The notes under the pieces: model-generated
Told to the model about the DNA's origin: nothing
Database searches by the model: none
The model's input: the letters and a program-made list of their open reading frames with translations, nothing else
Shown here: positions 8,341-18,124 of the stretch, one piece after another
How the letters are laid out: every line of letters starts with the position of its first letter
How positions within the stretch are numbered: position 1 is the first letter of the stretch
Made by a program: the position numbers and the translations under genes
Source of the DNA: Lachnospiraceae bacterium
Lineage (GTDB): Bacteria > Bacillota > Clostridia > Lachnospirales > Lachnospiraceae
DNA: 51,981 nucleotides
Reading direction: 5' to 3'
NCBI GenBank assembly: GCA_009911195.1
Contig: QXWV01000032.1
Coordinates: forward strand, 1 to 51,981

Positions 8341-9324
8341 ATGAGAACAGGGAAATTGCCTGAAAATGTATGGAAACGTTCCGTGCAAAAGCAAATGAAG
8401 ACAAAACGAAAAGAGATATTTACCGGCGCAGGGATAGGGGAAGACTGCGCCGTTCTCTCATTTGGCGATGATAGCCAAACTGTGATTGGGGTACATACCG
8501 GCCATTGGCCGGGGAAGGATATGGCGAAGCTGACGGTGCACCGCAGTGTGAACGCGTTGGCGGCCGCTGGGGCGCATCCGGCAGCGATGGAGGTTTCAGT
8601 GCTTTTTCCGGTGGGAACGGAAGAGGGAGATGTGAAATCCATGGCGGCGCAGATAGAAGGGGAAGGGGCATTCCTGGGAATCCAGACGGCAGGCTGTGGG
8701 ATAGAAATATCCGGGGCGGTAAACTGCCCGGTCATTACGGTGACAGGAATCGGGAACAGGGCAAGGGGATGTATGGCTTCTGTGAAAAATGTCAAACCGG
8801 GGATGGATGTGGTGGCTAGCAAATGGATTGGCCTGGAAGGAACAGTCTTTCTGGTAGAAAATCAGGAAAAAGAGCTTTTGGCCAGATATCCGGCCCGCTT
8901 TCTCGGAGAAGCCCAAAGGCTGGAACGGTTTTTGTCGGTGATTCCGGAGGCAGCAGTCGCGGGTAAGTCCGGCGTTTGCGCGATGCACAGCGTGGGGGAG
9001 GGCGGTATATTCGGCGCTCTTTGGGAACTGGCAGAAGGGGCAGGTGTCGGACTGGACATAGATTTAAAGAAAATCCCTGTGAAGCAGGAAACGATAGAAA
9101 TATGCGAATTTTTCGGGTTAAATCCCTACGAACTGGCTTCAGGGGGCTGCCTGCTGATGGTATCCGGGAATGGCCATGACCTGGTAAGGGAAATGGAAAA
9201 GCAGCAGATACAAGCGGCGGTAATCGGTAAGATAACAGATAGTAATGACAGAGTTGTCATAAATGGGGAGGAACGGCGTTTCCTGGAGAACCCGAAAGCG
9301 GATGAAATTTATAAGGTTTTGTAG
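8341..9324 (+). CDS. AIR synthase-related (PurM/HypE-fold) protein
   Basis: The protein of about 327 residues has the PurM/HypE/ThiL/SelD ATP-binding fold. It shows GIGEDCAVLSFG near residues 30-41, HRSVNALAAAGAHPAAMEVSV (about 65-85), and a C-terminal half with HSVGEGGIFGALWELAEGAG and a late ELASGGCLLMV strand. It resembles the stand-alone AIR-synthase-related proteins of Clostridia rather than HypE, because the HypE C-terminal cysteine tail is absent. The ATG at 8341 follows GGGGAGAACGG and is preferred over the upstream in-frame 8311. It precedes the Lrp regulator and aminotransferase genes by 46 bases and may be in their transcript. The reaction is unknown. Confidence 0.75.
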   Translation: MRTGKLPENVWKRSVQKQMKTKRKEIFTGAGIGEDCAVLSFGDDSQTVIGVHTGHWPGKDMAKLTVHRSVNALAAAGAHPAAMEVSVLFPVGTEEGDVKSMAAQIEGEGAFLGIQTAGCGIEISGAVNCPVITVTGIGNRARGCMASVKNVKPGMDVVASKWIGLEGTVFLVENQEKELLARYPARFLGEAQRLERFLSVIPEAAVAGKSGVCAMHSVGEGGIFGALWELAEGAGVGLDIDLKKIPVKQETIEICEFFGLNPYELASGGCLLMVSGNGHDLVREMEKQQIQAAVIGKITDSNDRVVINGEERRFLENPKADEIYKVL

Positions 9325-9370
9325 CATATAGATTTAAAAATGCCGGAAGCCGGCAGGACGGAGGAAAAGT

Positions 9371-9853
9371 ATGAGAGAGAAAATATTGTCCATTATAGAA
9401 CGGAACAGCCGTATCGACTTAAAGGAACTGGCAGTTATCCTGGGGGTAGAGGAAACGGATGTAGTAAGCGAGATGGAAGCGATGGAAAGGGAAGGGGTCA
9501 TCTGTGGCTACCATACGATGATTGACTGGGAAAAAACTTCCATAGAGAAAGTAACGGCTTTGATTGAGGTGCGGGTGACACCCCAGAGAGGACAGGGATT
9601 CGATAATATTGCGGAGAGGATATATAAATACCCTGAGGTGAACAGCGTATATTTGATTTCGGGGGGATATGACCTTTTAGTAACGCTGGAAGGGAAGAGC
9701 CTGAAAGAGGTATCTTCCTTTGTGTCGGATAAATTGTCCACATTGGATACGGTGCTGAGCACGGCTACACATTTTATCCTGAAAAAATACAAAGACCATG
9801 GAACTATACTTGCTAAAAAATACGAAGATGAAAGAGAGAAGATTACGCCATGA
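9371..9853 (+). CDS. Lrp/AsnC-family transcriptional regulator
   Basis: A regulator of 160 residues. It has an N-terminal winged HTH (residues 1-60: ILSIIERNSRIDLKELAVIL, then EAMEREGVICGYHTMIDW), and residues about 65-145 form the RAM/AsnC effector domain (VTALIEVRVTP, YLISGGYDLLVTLEG). GGAGG lies upstream of the start. Its stop overlaps the aminotransferase start (ATGA at 9850), so the two are translationally coupled. The pairing suggests amino-acid-responsive control of the aminotransferase, which is an inference from position. Confidence 0.92.
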   Translation: MREKILSIIERNSRIDLKELAVILGVEETDVVSEMEAMEREGVICGYHTMIDWEKTSIEKVTALIEVRVTPQRGQGFDNIAERIYKYPEVNSVYLISGGYDLLVTLEGKSLKEVSSFVSDKLSTLDTVLSTATHFILKKYKDHGTILAKKYEDEREKITP

Positions 9854-11022
9854 GAAATCCATTAGCTGATAAGGTGGTAGACATCAAGCCCTCGGGCATC
9901 CGTAAGTTTTTTGATATCGTGAGCGAGATGGAGGATGCGATTTCCCTTGGTGTCGGCGAGCCTGATTTTGATACACCCTGGCATATCAGGGATGAGGGTA
10001 TTTATTCTTTGGAAAAAGGACGTACTTTTTATACATCCAATGCGGGGCTGAAGGAATTAAAGATTGAAATTTGCAATTATTTAAAACGAAGGCAGGGTAT
10101 TGAGTATAATTACAACAACGAAGTCATAGTAACGGTAGGCGGTTCCGAGGCTATTGATATTGCTCTGCGTGCTATGATTAACGATGGGGAGGAAGTGCTG
10201 ATTCCCCAGCCCAGTTATGTATCCTATGAGCCCTGTGCTATTTTGGCCAATGCTGTGCCGGTGATTATCGAACTGAAAGCGGAAAATGAATTCCGGTTGA
10301 CGGCACAGGAATTGCGGGATGCCATTACGGACAAAACGAAGATTTTGATTCTGCCCTTCCCCAATAATCCTACGGGGGCGATTATGGAAAGGAAGGATTT
10401 AGAAGAAATCGCAGAGGTAATTATTGAGAATGATATCTTTGTGATTTCGGATGAAATATATGCGGAACTGACTTATAAGGAGGAACATGTATCCATCGCA
10501 TCCCTTCCTGGCATGAGGGAGAGGACGATTCTAATCAATGGTTTTTCCAAAGCTTATGCTATGACTGGATGGAGGCTGGGATATGCCTGCGGGCCAAAAG
10601 AAATTCTGGAGCAGATGATTAAAATTCACCAGTTCGCGATTATGTGCGCCCCTACCACCAGCCAGTATGCAGCGGTGGAAGCGCTAAAAAATGGTGATGA
10701 TGATGTGAAGGAAATGCGGGAAGCCTATAATCAGAGGAGAAGGTATCTGATGTATGCTTTTAAGGAAATGGGTCTGGAATGCTTTGAGCCGTTCGGGGCA
10801 TTTTACGTATTTCCCTGCATCAAAGAATTCGGCATGACCAGCGAGGAATTTGCTGACCGCTTCCTGCGGGAAGAAAAAGTGGCTGTAGTGCCGGGAACGG
10901 CTTTTGGGGACTGTGGGGAAGGCTTTTTGCGGATTTCTTATGCTTATTCGCTGGAGAACTTGAAGGTGGCTATTGGAAAGCTGAAGGTTTTTGTGGAGAG
11001 GCTTAGGGCAGAGAAGGCGTAA
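9850..11022 (+). CDS. PLP-dependent class I/II aminotransferase
   Basis: A fold-type I aminotransferase of 390 residues, in the aspartate aminotransferase-like group. Visible hallmarks are GVGEPDFDTP near residue 37, the VGGSEAIDIALRA cofactor-binding region, FPNNPTGAIM, the DEIYAEL aspartate segment, GFSKAYAMTGWRLGY with the Schiff-base lysine, and a late LRISYAYS arginine motif for the substrate carboxylate. The start overlaps the Lrp regulator's stop. Substrate preference cannot be read from sequence; PatA-like aspartate or aromatic amino acid transamination is most likely. Confidence 0.93.
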   Translation: MRNPLADKVVDIKPSGIRKFFDIVSEMEDAISLGVGEPDFDTPWHIRDEGIYSLEKGRTFYTSNAGLKELKIEICNYLKRRQGIEYNYNNEVIVTVGGSEAIDIALRAMINDGEEVLIPQPSYVSYEPCAILANAVPVIIELKAENEFRLTAQELRDAITDKTKILILPFPNNPTGAIMERKDLEEIAEVIIENDIFVISDEIYAELTYKEEHVSIASLPGMRERTILINGFSKAYAMTGWRLGYACGPKEILEQMIKIHQFAIMCAPTTSQYAAVEALKNGDDDVKEMREAYNQRRRYLMYAFKEMGLECFEPFGAFYVFPCIKEFGMTSEEFADRFLREEKVAVVPGTAFGDCGEGFLRISYAYSLENLKVAIGKLKVFVERLRAEKA

Positions 11023-11044
11023 AGATATCGGTAAATATTTAGAA

Positions 11045-11107
11045 ATGCTGCTAGATGGTAGTTATCATGGCCAAGCTGGTTATGATGTGGTCATCCAGGC
11101 AGATTAA
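11045..11107 (+). other. Possible gene remnant or very short ORF
   Basis: An open frame, with codons reading without interruption from before 11024 to the TAA at 11105-11107, encodes DIGKYLEMLLDGSYHGQAGY and a few more residues. The composition looks protein-like. The shortest ATG-initiated version starts at 11045 (20 codons). I do not recognise it. It may be the 3' end of a decayed gene between the aminotransferase and its terminator. Confidence 0.2.
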
Positions 11108-11150
11108 AATCCTGTGCAAAGATAAAAAACATGCACAGGATTTTCCTTTT
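11106..11150 (+). terminator. Intrinsic terminator after the Lrp/aminotransferase unit
   Basis: A perfect 13-bp stem (AAAATCCTGTGCA at 11106-11118, complement at 11132-11144) with a 13-base loop is followed by a T-rich tail. It separates the aminotransferase transcript from the PTS locus. Confidence 0.75.
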
Positions 11151-11191
11151 CTTTGGAAAAAGATGATAAGGAGATTGGCGGATAGCTATAT

Positions 11192-11197
11192 TATAAT
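11192..11197 (+). promoter_or_regulatory. -10 element of the PTS locus promoter
   Basis: TATAAT sits 25 bases upstream of the EIIC start. No acceptable -35 is found 16-18 bp upstream, where AGGAGA occurs. This fits a promoter that needs the LicR-type activator encoded at 12641. Confidence 0.45.
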
Positions 11198-11221
11198 CGG
11201 GTCAGGAGGTGTAAAAAGACT

Positions 11222-12553
11222 ATGAATAAATTCAAAGAGTTTTTAGAAAGGAATTTGATTCCCATCACTGACAAGATTACAAATAATAGGTACGTGAAAA
11301 TCTTAATGGATGGATTTATGGGAATCAGCGCATTGACAATCGGCGCATCGTTTTTTGTTTTAATCCGTTCCCTGCCGCTTGGGGATTGGTATGTGGGGCT
11401 TCTCCAGTCTACAGGGTTATATGACATTTTAAACTTTCCGATTTTGATTACATCGGAGTTAATTTCCCTTTATTTGATTTTGGCAATCGGTTATTTCACT
11501 GCAAAATCATTTAATAAAAAGCCGATTAACGGTTCGCTGATTGCTTTGGGAAGCTATTTGATGCTTACTCCGTTTGAAATGGCGGCTACTGTGACAACGC
11601 AAAGCGGCGAGGAAATTACTACAATGGTTTCCAATGTGCTGCCGGTTTCTTCTTTTGGTTCTATGGGGATTTTCCTGGCGATGCTTGTGGGGATTATTTC
11701 GGTCAGGATTTACGTGTTCTTTGATGACAGGGGATTGAAAATAAAAATGCCTGCATCTGTACCGGAAAACGTTACGAACATGTTTGAAACAATGATTCCT
11801 GCTTCCGTAGTGTTTATCATTTTCATGGTATTCCGTGTCTTATGCAGCCACACATCCTTTGGAACGGCACAAAATCTAATTTATGGAATTTTACAGGCGC
11901 CATTGACCCAAATTGGTGGAGGATACTGGGGAGCTTTTTGTTATTTGTTTATCGGATTGTTTTTGTGGATGTTCGGTATCCATGGCTCTATGCTCATGTA
12001 TGTGGCTATGGGCTCCATCGCAAATGCAATGTGGGCGGAAAATATGGTGGCATTTGCCAACGGTGCGCCGGCTCCCCATGTGGAATGGTTGTATATGTAT
12101 TTTGTAAATATGGGCGGCAGCGGAGCAACCTTTGGGCTTGTGCTTATGATGGCATTTGTGGCCAAATCTCAGCATTTGAAGAAACTGGGCAGGGTGGCGT
12201 TGCCAACTTCCGTTTTCAATATCAATGAGCCAATTATCTTTGGAACACCGATGGTAATGAACCCTACTATGGCTATTCCGTTCTTAGCAGCGCCGGCGGC
12301 GAATTTCTTTTTGACATCATTGGTAAATCAGCTTGGATTTTCCGTGCTGACGGGCGCTATGCAGAATAATTACTATCCGGTAGGCGTGTTGGGGGCATTT
12401 GCAACGGGTAGTTGGACGGGGGCTGTTTGGACGGTGGTTTTAATCGCCATAGATACAGTGATTTACTATCCTTTCTTTAAAATGTTCGATGCGAAAAAGG
12501 TGAAAGAGGAAAAAGAAATGGAAAGCATGGACGCTGAGGATGATTTGATTTAG
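11222..12553 (+). CDS. PTS cellobiose/lactose-family EIIC permease
   Basis: The membrane channel of a sugar phosphotransferase system, 443 residues, with about ten hydrophobic segments. The start MNKFKEFLERNLIPI and the late FNINEPIIFGTPMVMNP motif are typical of the lactose/cellobiose EIIC family (CelB/LicC). It imports a beta-glucoside that is phosphorylated by EIIB. EIIB and EIIA are separate genes downstream (14591 and 14911), with the regulator gene inserted between. AGGAGGTG lies 11 bases upstream of the ATG. The acidic C-terminal tail (KEMESMDAEDD) is unremarkable. Confidence 0.93.
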   Translation: MNKFKEFLERNLIPITDKITNNRYVKILMDGFMGISALTIGASFFVLIRSLPLGDWYVGLLQSTGLYDILNFPILITSELISLYLILAIGYFTAKSFNKKPINGSLIALGSYLMLTPFEMAATVTTQSGEEITTMVSNVLPVSSFGSMGIFLAMLVGIISVRIYVFFDDRGLKIKMPASVPENVTNMFETMIPASVVFIIFMVFRVLCSHTSFGTAQNLIYGILQAPLTQIGGGYWGAFCYLFIGLFLWMFGIHGSMLMYVAMGSIANAMWAENMVAFANGAPAPHVEWLYMYFVNMGGSGATFGLVLMMAFVAKSQHLKKLGRVALPTSVFNINEPIIFGTPMVMNPTMAIPFLAAPAANFFLTSLVNQLGFSVLTGAMQNNYYPVGVLGAFATGSWTGAVWTVVLIAIDTVIYYPFFKMFDAKKVKEEKEMESMDAEDDLI

Positions 12554-12640
12554 CGTGACGGATGGCAAGGGATGAAGTATGTTTCGGCCGGCCTGGCGCG
12601 GACACGAAGAGGTTTGGGCATTGCAGGTTAACAGAAGGGC

Positions 12641-14515
12641 ATGGATATGGAAATGAAAAGTCGTATAAGAAGAATCATTGAAATCTTAATAAAAGAAAAC
12701 AGGGAATATACGGCAAAGGAACTATCCTTAAAACTGGATGTATCCGAGAAGACGGTGCGGAACGAAATAGCAGGCTATTGTGAGAATGAAGAGAAATATC
12801 CGGTAAAGATTATTTCCTTGAAACGGGGATACCGCATTCAAGATGATAAAGTGGATGAAGAGGAAATACAACAGTTTTTGCAAAGGCTGGATTTGGCGTT
12901 TGGTAATGAACTGGATAGGGAAAAGTATGTATTAAGAAAAATTTTACTCAATGAAAGATATGTGAAGCTGGAAGAGCTGGCGGACGAATTGTTTATTTCA
13001 GCCCCCACCATTCATCGTATTTTTAAAAATGTGAAAGCAACTCTTATGAATTATAAGCTGGAAATAATTAGTAAGCCCGGGTATGGTGTAAGTGTTTTGG
13101 GGGATGAGATTGACAAGAGGCTGTGTTATGTCCATTGCCTGCCCAAAGCATCGGACGAAAATATTGAGACAGTAGCCGAACAATGTGGTATGAAAAAGGA
13201 AGACTTTTATTATATTGATTATGCCATCAGGAAGTCTTTGGATAAAAATGAGTTCGACTTAACGGAAACGGGGATAAAAAACTTAACAGTCCATCTCATG
13301 TACGCGATTACGAGGATGCGGGAAGGGAGCTTCATAAGGAGTATAAGGCTAAACTATTGCATCCCGGAAAAGGAAGCGAATATAGCGGAGGAGCTGATAA
13401 AAAATCTTGAGGAAGAATATGGGTTTGCCTTCCCCCCTACAGAGATAGATTATGTCCGTGTTCATCTATCGAGCAAGAATGCTAATTTAGGAAATGAAGC
13501 CGCGGCGGTTTCGGCGGAAACGGAAGCCATTATACGTCATATAAATGATAAAATAAAGAACATATTAGGATATGATTTTTTAGATGACTGGGAATTGCTA
13601 ACTATGTTGGCGATGCACATTGAACCGATGCTGTCCAGGATTAAATTTGGCATCAATATACCTAATCCGGTTTTGGAAGAAATTAAAGCGGAATTTCCCA
13701 ATGCATATGAGTGTGCCGTGATTGCAGCAGACTATATTAAGGAAAACTATAGGCTTACGGTTTCGGACGATGAGCTGGGGTATCTGTCATTGCATTATAA
13801 TTTGGCGATAGACCGTTTGGCTGCGGATAATACAAACAAAAAAATATTAATCGTCTGCGGAAGCGGCATGAGTACGGCCAGGCTGATGCAGGCAAAGATT
13901 GAAAAAAAGTTTCAGATAGGCAGGGGGAATATTTCCCTATGCAGTATACGGGAACTGAGGACGAAAGATTTGTCTGGCTATGACGCGGTTATTTCCAGCG
14001 TTAAGATACCTTTTCCAGTGGACAGGAAAGTTACATATATCGAAGACATTTTAGGCGATTTTTCTATTGAAAGCAGCTTATCCGACAGGATGCTGTTACA
14101 GAGTTATGTGGATGACAGGCTGTTTTTTTTCCATCAGGATTTTAGGGGAAGAGATGAGATAATAAATTTTCTTTGCTCTAAAGTGAATGAAGTATACGGG
14201 GCGGGAGAGGAATTTGCCAGGATGGTCTGGAAGAGGGAGAATCTGTCATCCACGGATATTGGAAACCTGGTAGCGATACCCCATGCATTTTCCATGTGCA
14301 CAGAGCATACAATTTTTGCTTTGTGTACTTTGAAAAAGGCGGTAAAATGGAAAAGGCGTAAAGTAAAATATGTGTTTTTGGTTTCTTTTGGAAAGAAGGA
14401 TTTGGAAATTAGCCATGATTTAAATGAAAAGCTGCTGTCTCTTCTTCTGGATGCCCGGTGGATTGCCCTGTTAGACAAGGTGGATGATGTGGAAGGGCTG
14501 ATGGGCATCCTGTGA
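12641..14515 (+). CDS. LicR/BglG-type PTS-controlled activator (HTH-PRD-EIIB-EIIA)
   Basis: A multidomain regulator of 624 residues. An N-terminal HTH_11 (about 5-60, AKELSLKLDVSEKTVRNEI) is followed by a Mga-type HTH (about 85-150, FISAPTIHRIFKNV). Two PTS regulation domains follow (about 185-400), with histidines in TVHLMYAI, VRVHLSSK, LAMHIEP and LSLHYNLA. Next come a galactitol-type EIIB domain (ILIVCGSGMSTARLMQ, about 405-490) and a C-terminal EIIA2 domain with active-site-like IPHAFSMC. Such proteins activate their PTS operon and are tuned by phosphorylation from HPr and the cognate EIIB. Its position inside the locus supports this role. Confidence 0.92.
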   Translation: MDMEMKSRIRRIIEILIKENREYTAKELSLKLDVSEKTVRNEIAGYCENEEKYPVKIISLKRGYRIQDDKVDEEEIQQFLQRLDLAFGNELDREKYVLRKILLNERYVKLEELADELFISAPTIHRIFKNVKATLMNYKLEIISKPGYGVSVLGDEIDKRLCYVHCLPKASDENIETVAEQCGMKKEDFYYIDYAIRKSLDKNEFDLTETGIKNLTVHLMYAITRMREGSFIRSIRLNYCIPEKEANIAEELIKNLEEEYGFAFPPTEIDYVRVHLSSKNANLGNEAAAVSAETEAIIRHINDKIKNILGYDFLDDWELLTMLAMHIEPMLSRIKFGINIPNPVLEEIKAEFPNAYECAVIAADYIKENYRLTVSDDELGYLSLHYNLAIDRLAADNTNKKILIVCGSGMSTARLMQAKIEKKFQIGRGNISLCSIRELRTKDLSGYDAVISSVKIPFPVDRKVTYIEDILGDFSIESSLSDRMLLQSYVDDRLFFFHQDFRGRDEIINFLCSKVNEVYGAGEEFARMVWKRENLSSTDIGNLVAIPHAFSMCTEHTIFALCTLKKAVKWKRRKVKYVFLVSFGKKDLEISHDLNEKLLSLLLDARWIALLDKVDDVEGLMGIL

Positions 14516-14559
14516 TAAAAGCGGTAGAAAGGCCGGAAGAGAATGGTGAAGGAAGCTAT

Positions 14560-14590
14560 GCGCAAAAGGCCGCGCAGAAATGGAGGAAAT
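14560..14590 (+). promoter_or_regulatory. Recurrent leader element before EIIB
   Basis: This leader contains a TGCGC/GCGCA mini-hairpin (around 14559-14576) followed by AGAAATGGAGGAAAT and the start codon. It is nearly identical to 18095-18124 before trmL, with one gap and about two substitutions over 30 bases. Shorter related forms precede other genes in the window. Confidence 0.45.
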
Positions 14591-14896
14591 ATGAAAAAAA
14601 TAGTTCTTTTATGTAATCAGGGAATGTCAACGAGCGCATTGGTGATGAAAATGAGGGAAGTTGTGGAGAGGAATAACCTGGATTATCAGGTGAATGCATA
14701 TTCTGTGGACAGTGCAGAAAGTTCGGCCGGTGATGCGGATGTTCTTTTATTAGGACCGCAAATCCGCTATAAAAAGAATGATGTGCAGAAGCTTTTCCCG
14801 GATAAGCCGGTGGATGTGATTGATATGGCTGTTTATGGTATGCTGGACGGGAAAAAGGTGGTTGTGCAGGCCAGGAAGCTGATGGGGGAAAGATAG
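14591..14896 (+). CDS. PTS lactose/cellobiose-family EIIB
   Basis: A cytoplasmic phosphocarrier of 101 residues. The P-loop-like start KKIVLLCNQGMSTSALV contains the phosphorylated cysteine (Cys8). LGPQIRYKKNDVQ and DMAVYGMLDGKKV complete the family pattern. The ATG at 14591 follows GGAGG; an upstream in-frame start at 14543 would add a basic, unlikely extension. It accepts phosphate from EIIA (14911) and passes it to the sugar carried by EIIC (11222). Confidence 0.95.
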   Translation: MKKIVLLCNQGMSTSALVMKMREVVERNNLDYQVNAYSVDSAESSAGDADVLLLGPQIRYKKNDVQKLFPDKPVDVIDMAVYGMLDGKKVVVQARKLMGER

Positions 14897-14910
14897 AAAG
14901 GAACAGGGAC

Positions 14911-15291
14911 ATGATGATGGAAAATATGGAAAATAGTGCAAGCATAGAAAACGAAGAGAATATGGAAGTTATAAGCTGTCAGATTATCGCGGCTTCGGGA
15001 GGGGCGAAGAGTAGTTATATTGAGGCAATAGGGCTGGCGAAAGAAGGGAAATTTGAGGAAGCGGAGGAGATGATTAGAGAGGGGGCTAAGATATATCTTC
15101 AAGGGCATAAGGCGCATGCGGATTTACTGCAAATGAGCGCGGAAGGAAAATTGGAGATTCCGTTATTGCTCATGCATGCGGAGGACCAGATGATGAACTG
15201 CGAGACGATGAAGATTGTGGCGGAGGAGCTGATTGCCCAGTATAAGAAAATGGAAAAAATGAATAGGGAAATAGAGTTGTTAAAGGGATAA
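14911..15291 (+). CDS. PTS lactose/cellobiose-family EIIA
   Basis: A small helical phosphocarrier of 126 residues. The LLLMHAEDQMM motif matches the family's VHAQDHLM site, making His89 the probable phosphorylation site. An extra hydrophilic N-terminus of about 18 residues (rich in Met, Glu and Asn) precedes the conserved core. GGAACAGGGACATG is the initiation context. It lies between EIIB and the GH1 gene. Confidence 0.93.
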   Translation: MMMENMENSASIENEENMEVISCQIIAASGGAKSSYIEAIGLAKEGKFEEAEEMIREGAKIYLQGHKAHADLLQMSAEGKLEIPLLLMHAEDQMMNCETMKIVAEELIAQYKKMEKMNREIELLKG

Positions 15292-16758
<1,467 letters not shown>

Positions 16759-16877
16759 AAGGTTTGCCATTTACCCGCTGATACAGAAATATCTGGTAAA
16801 AGGGATTGCCATAGGGGCGGTCAAAGGATAGAATATTTGATTTATTAGGAAAAGTTTGCAGTAAACTGTGTACCAAT

Positions 16878-16903
16878 AAAGGGGGGTATATGCCCCCTTT
16901 TTT
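16878..16903 (+). terminator. Intrinsic terminator after the PTS locus
   Basis: The stem AAAGGGGG/CCCCCTTT, with an 8-base loop region, is followed by a T-run to 16903. It lies just before the convergent stop of the SIMPL gene and can serve both directions. Confidence 0.75.
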
Positions 16904-16913
16904 GGCATGAAAT

Positions 16914-17813
16914 CTATTGAATGATATATTCTACCGTAATATTTACCTCCACCTGGACTTCGCCGGGCATGACGTTGGAGAAGGAGTCATTCACTCCGGC
17001 TGCCGACTCTTTCATAACGGACATGCTGCGTAATTTGGAATTGAGGGCATTGTCCGTATAACGGGCTTCGCCGTAATTGCTGTTTTCCTTAATGCCTGCT
17101 ACAGCCCCCAGGGAGCAGCCGCCGGCTTCTGCCAGAGCCATAGCCTTTTCCCTGGCCGATTCCATGGCCAGCTTTAGGGCATCGGAATAGGCTACGTCAT
17201 ATTGGCTGGACTGATAGGTGATGGACTGGATATTGTTGATTCCGGCACTTACCGATTTGGCCAGGATTTCCCCCAGGCTGTCCAAAGGCAGCTTGGATAC
17301 GCTCAGCGAAGTGGAAGCTTCATATCCGGTAATCCGTTGCGTGTTTCCGCTATAATTATAAACAGGGTACATATAATAGTCATAGGTCTGGATAGAAGAT
17401 TCCTCTACCCCCAGACTGGTTAACAATTCCACTACTTTTGCTACGTCTTCCATATTTTTTTGCTGGCAACTGGCAGCATCCCCCGCTTCCGTGCGCACTG
17501 CATAAACGATTTCAGCGATATCGGGAATAACGGCGACTTTTTCGCTGCTGTTTACGGTGATGGTGTTCCTGGCATCCCCGTTAACTGCCATATTTCCGGC
17601 AATTGAGCCCATATCAGGTGCGCTTCCGGCTTCCGGTGAAGTTCCGGCCAAATTGTCATTGCCTGCTGCATTATTTCCGCTGTTATTGCTGCCGGCGGCA
17701 CCGTTATTGGAAGCGCTGCTTCCGCAGGCGGTAAACAGAAGGCTGGCCGCGAGCAGGAGCGATAAGGGTAAAAATTTATAAGGGAACGTAAGTCTTTTCT
17801 GCATATTGTCCAT
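16914..17813 (-). CDS. SIMPL-domain (DUF541) lipoprotein
   Basis: A secreted lipoprotein of 299 residues. It has an N-terminal signal with lipobox LFTAC (Cys about 30), then a low-complexity Ser/Asn/Gly/Ala linker (about 32-70). Residues about 80-295 form a SIMPL/DUF541 domain (ITVNSSEKVAVIPDIAEI, YEASTSLSVSKL, and an ARYTDNAL region). The family is found in periplasmic and cell-surface proteins, and its biochemical function is not settled. AGGAGG precedes the first ATG. The leader carries four 20-bp tandem repeats (17832-17910). Confidence 0.9.
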   Translation of the reverse strand: MDNMQKRLTFPYKFLPLSLLLAASLLFTACGSSASNNGAAGSNNSGNNAAGNDNLAGTSPEAGSAPDMGSIAGNMAVNGDARNTITVNSSEKVAVIPDIAEIVYAVRTEAGDAASCQQKNMEDVAKVVELLTSLGVEESSIQTYDYYMYPVYNYSGNTQRITGYEASTSLSVSKLPLDSLGEILAKSVSAGINNIQSITYQSSQYDVAYSDALKLAMESAREKAMALAEAGGCSLGAVAGIKENSNYGEARYTDNALNSKLRSMSVMKESAAGVNDSFSNVMPGEVQVEVNITVEYIIQ

Positions 17814-17831
17814 TTGAAATCCTCCTATTCC

Positions 17832-17910
17832 AGTGTTTCATGTATCTTTCCGGTGTTCCATGCATCTTTCTGGTATCTCATGCATCTTTCCGGTGCTTCG
17901 TGTATCTTCC
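17832..17910. repeat. Four tandem 20-bp repeats upstream of the SIMPL gene
   Basis: The core TGYATCTTYC recurs at 17841, 17861, 17881 and 17901, exactly 20 bp apart, each followed by a CGGTG-like stretch in the first three copies. On the minus strand it lies in the 5' leader of the lipoprotein gene, just upstream of its AGGAGG. The rest of the 311-base gap 17814-18124 holds a minus-strand TATAAT (plus 17949-17954) and the trmL promoter. Confidence 0.7.
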
Positions 17911-18014
17911 CAAAGCCATATATCATTTCTATTTCCACATTAACCATTATACCATGAAGGGGAATAAAAAGAAGGAATAATAATCTTAATTTTGTATAAC
18001 CTGTGTGGTTTAAA

Positions 18015-18048
18015 TTTTGTTTGTAAACAAAAAAATGTGTGGTATGAT
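18015..18048 (+). promoter_or_regulatory. trmL promoter overlapped by a palindrome
   Basis: TTGTAA (18021-18026) and TATGAT (18043-18048) with a 16-bp spacer form a plausible sigma-A promoter. The perfect inverted repeat TTTTGTTT-GT-AAACAAAA (18015-18032) covers the -35 box, a typical operator position. Confidence 0.55.
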
Positions 18049-18094
18049 ACATTTATAAAAACTGGACGGGGAAGGCAGCCTCAAATGGATTGGA

Positions 18095-18124
18095 GCGCAA
18101 AAGCCGCGTAGAAATGGGGGAAAT
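18095..18124 (+). promoter_or_regulatory. Recurrent leader element before trmL
   Basis: This is a second copy of the leader found at 14560-14590, ending AGAAATGGGGGAAAT directly before the ATG. The extended identity upstream of the ribosome site is more than chance resemblance of Shine-Dalgarno sequences. Confidence 0.45.

Noticed and set aside
7560-8822. Long minus-strand open frame of about 420 codons opposite the VanW and AIR-synthase-like genes
   Set aside because: It spans two well-supported plus-strand genes and their gap, has no recognisable domain and a Cys/Pro/Arg-rich composition typical of an antisense shadow.
17825-18052. 75-codon minus-strand frame covering the 20-bp repeats
   Set aside because: The frame has no good start context, and its repeat-derived peptide shows no conserved character. 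It overlaps the trmL promoter, so the region reads as a non-coding leader.
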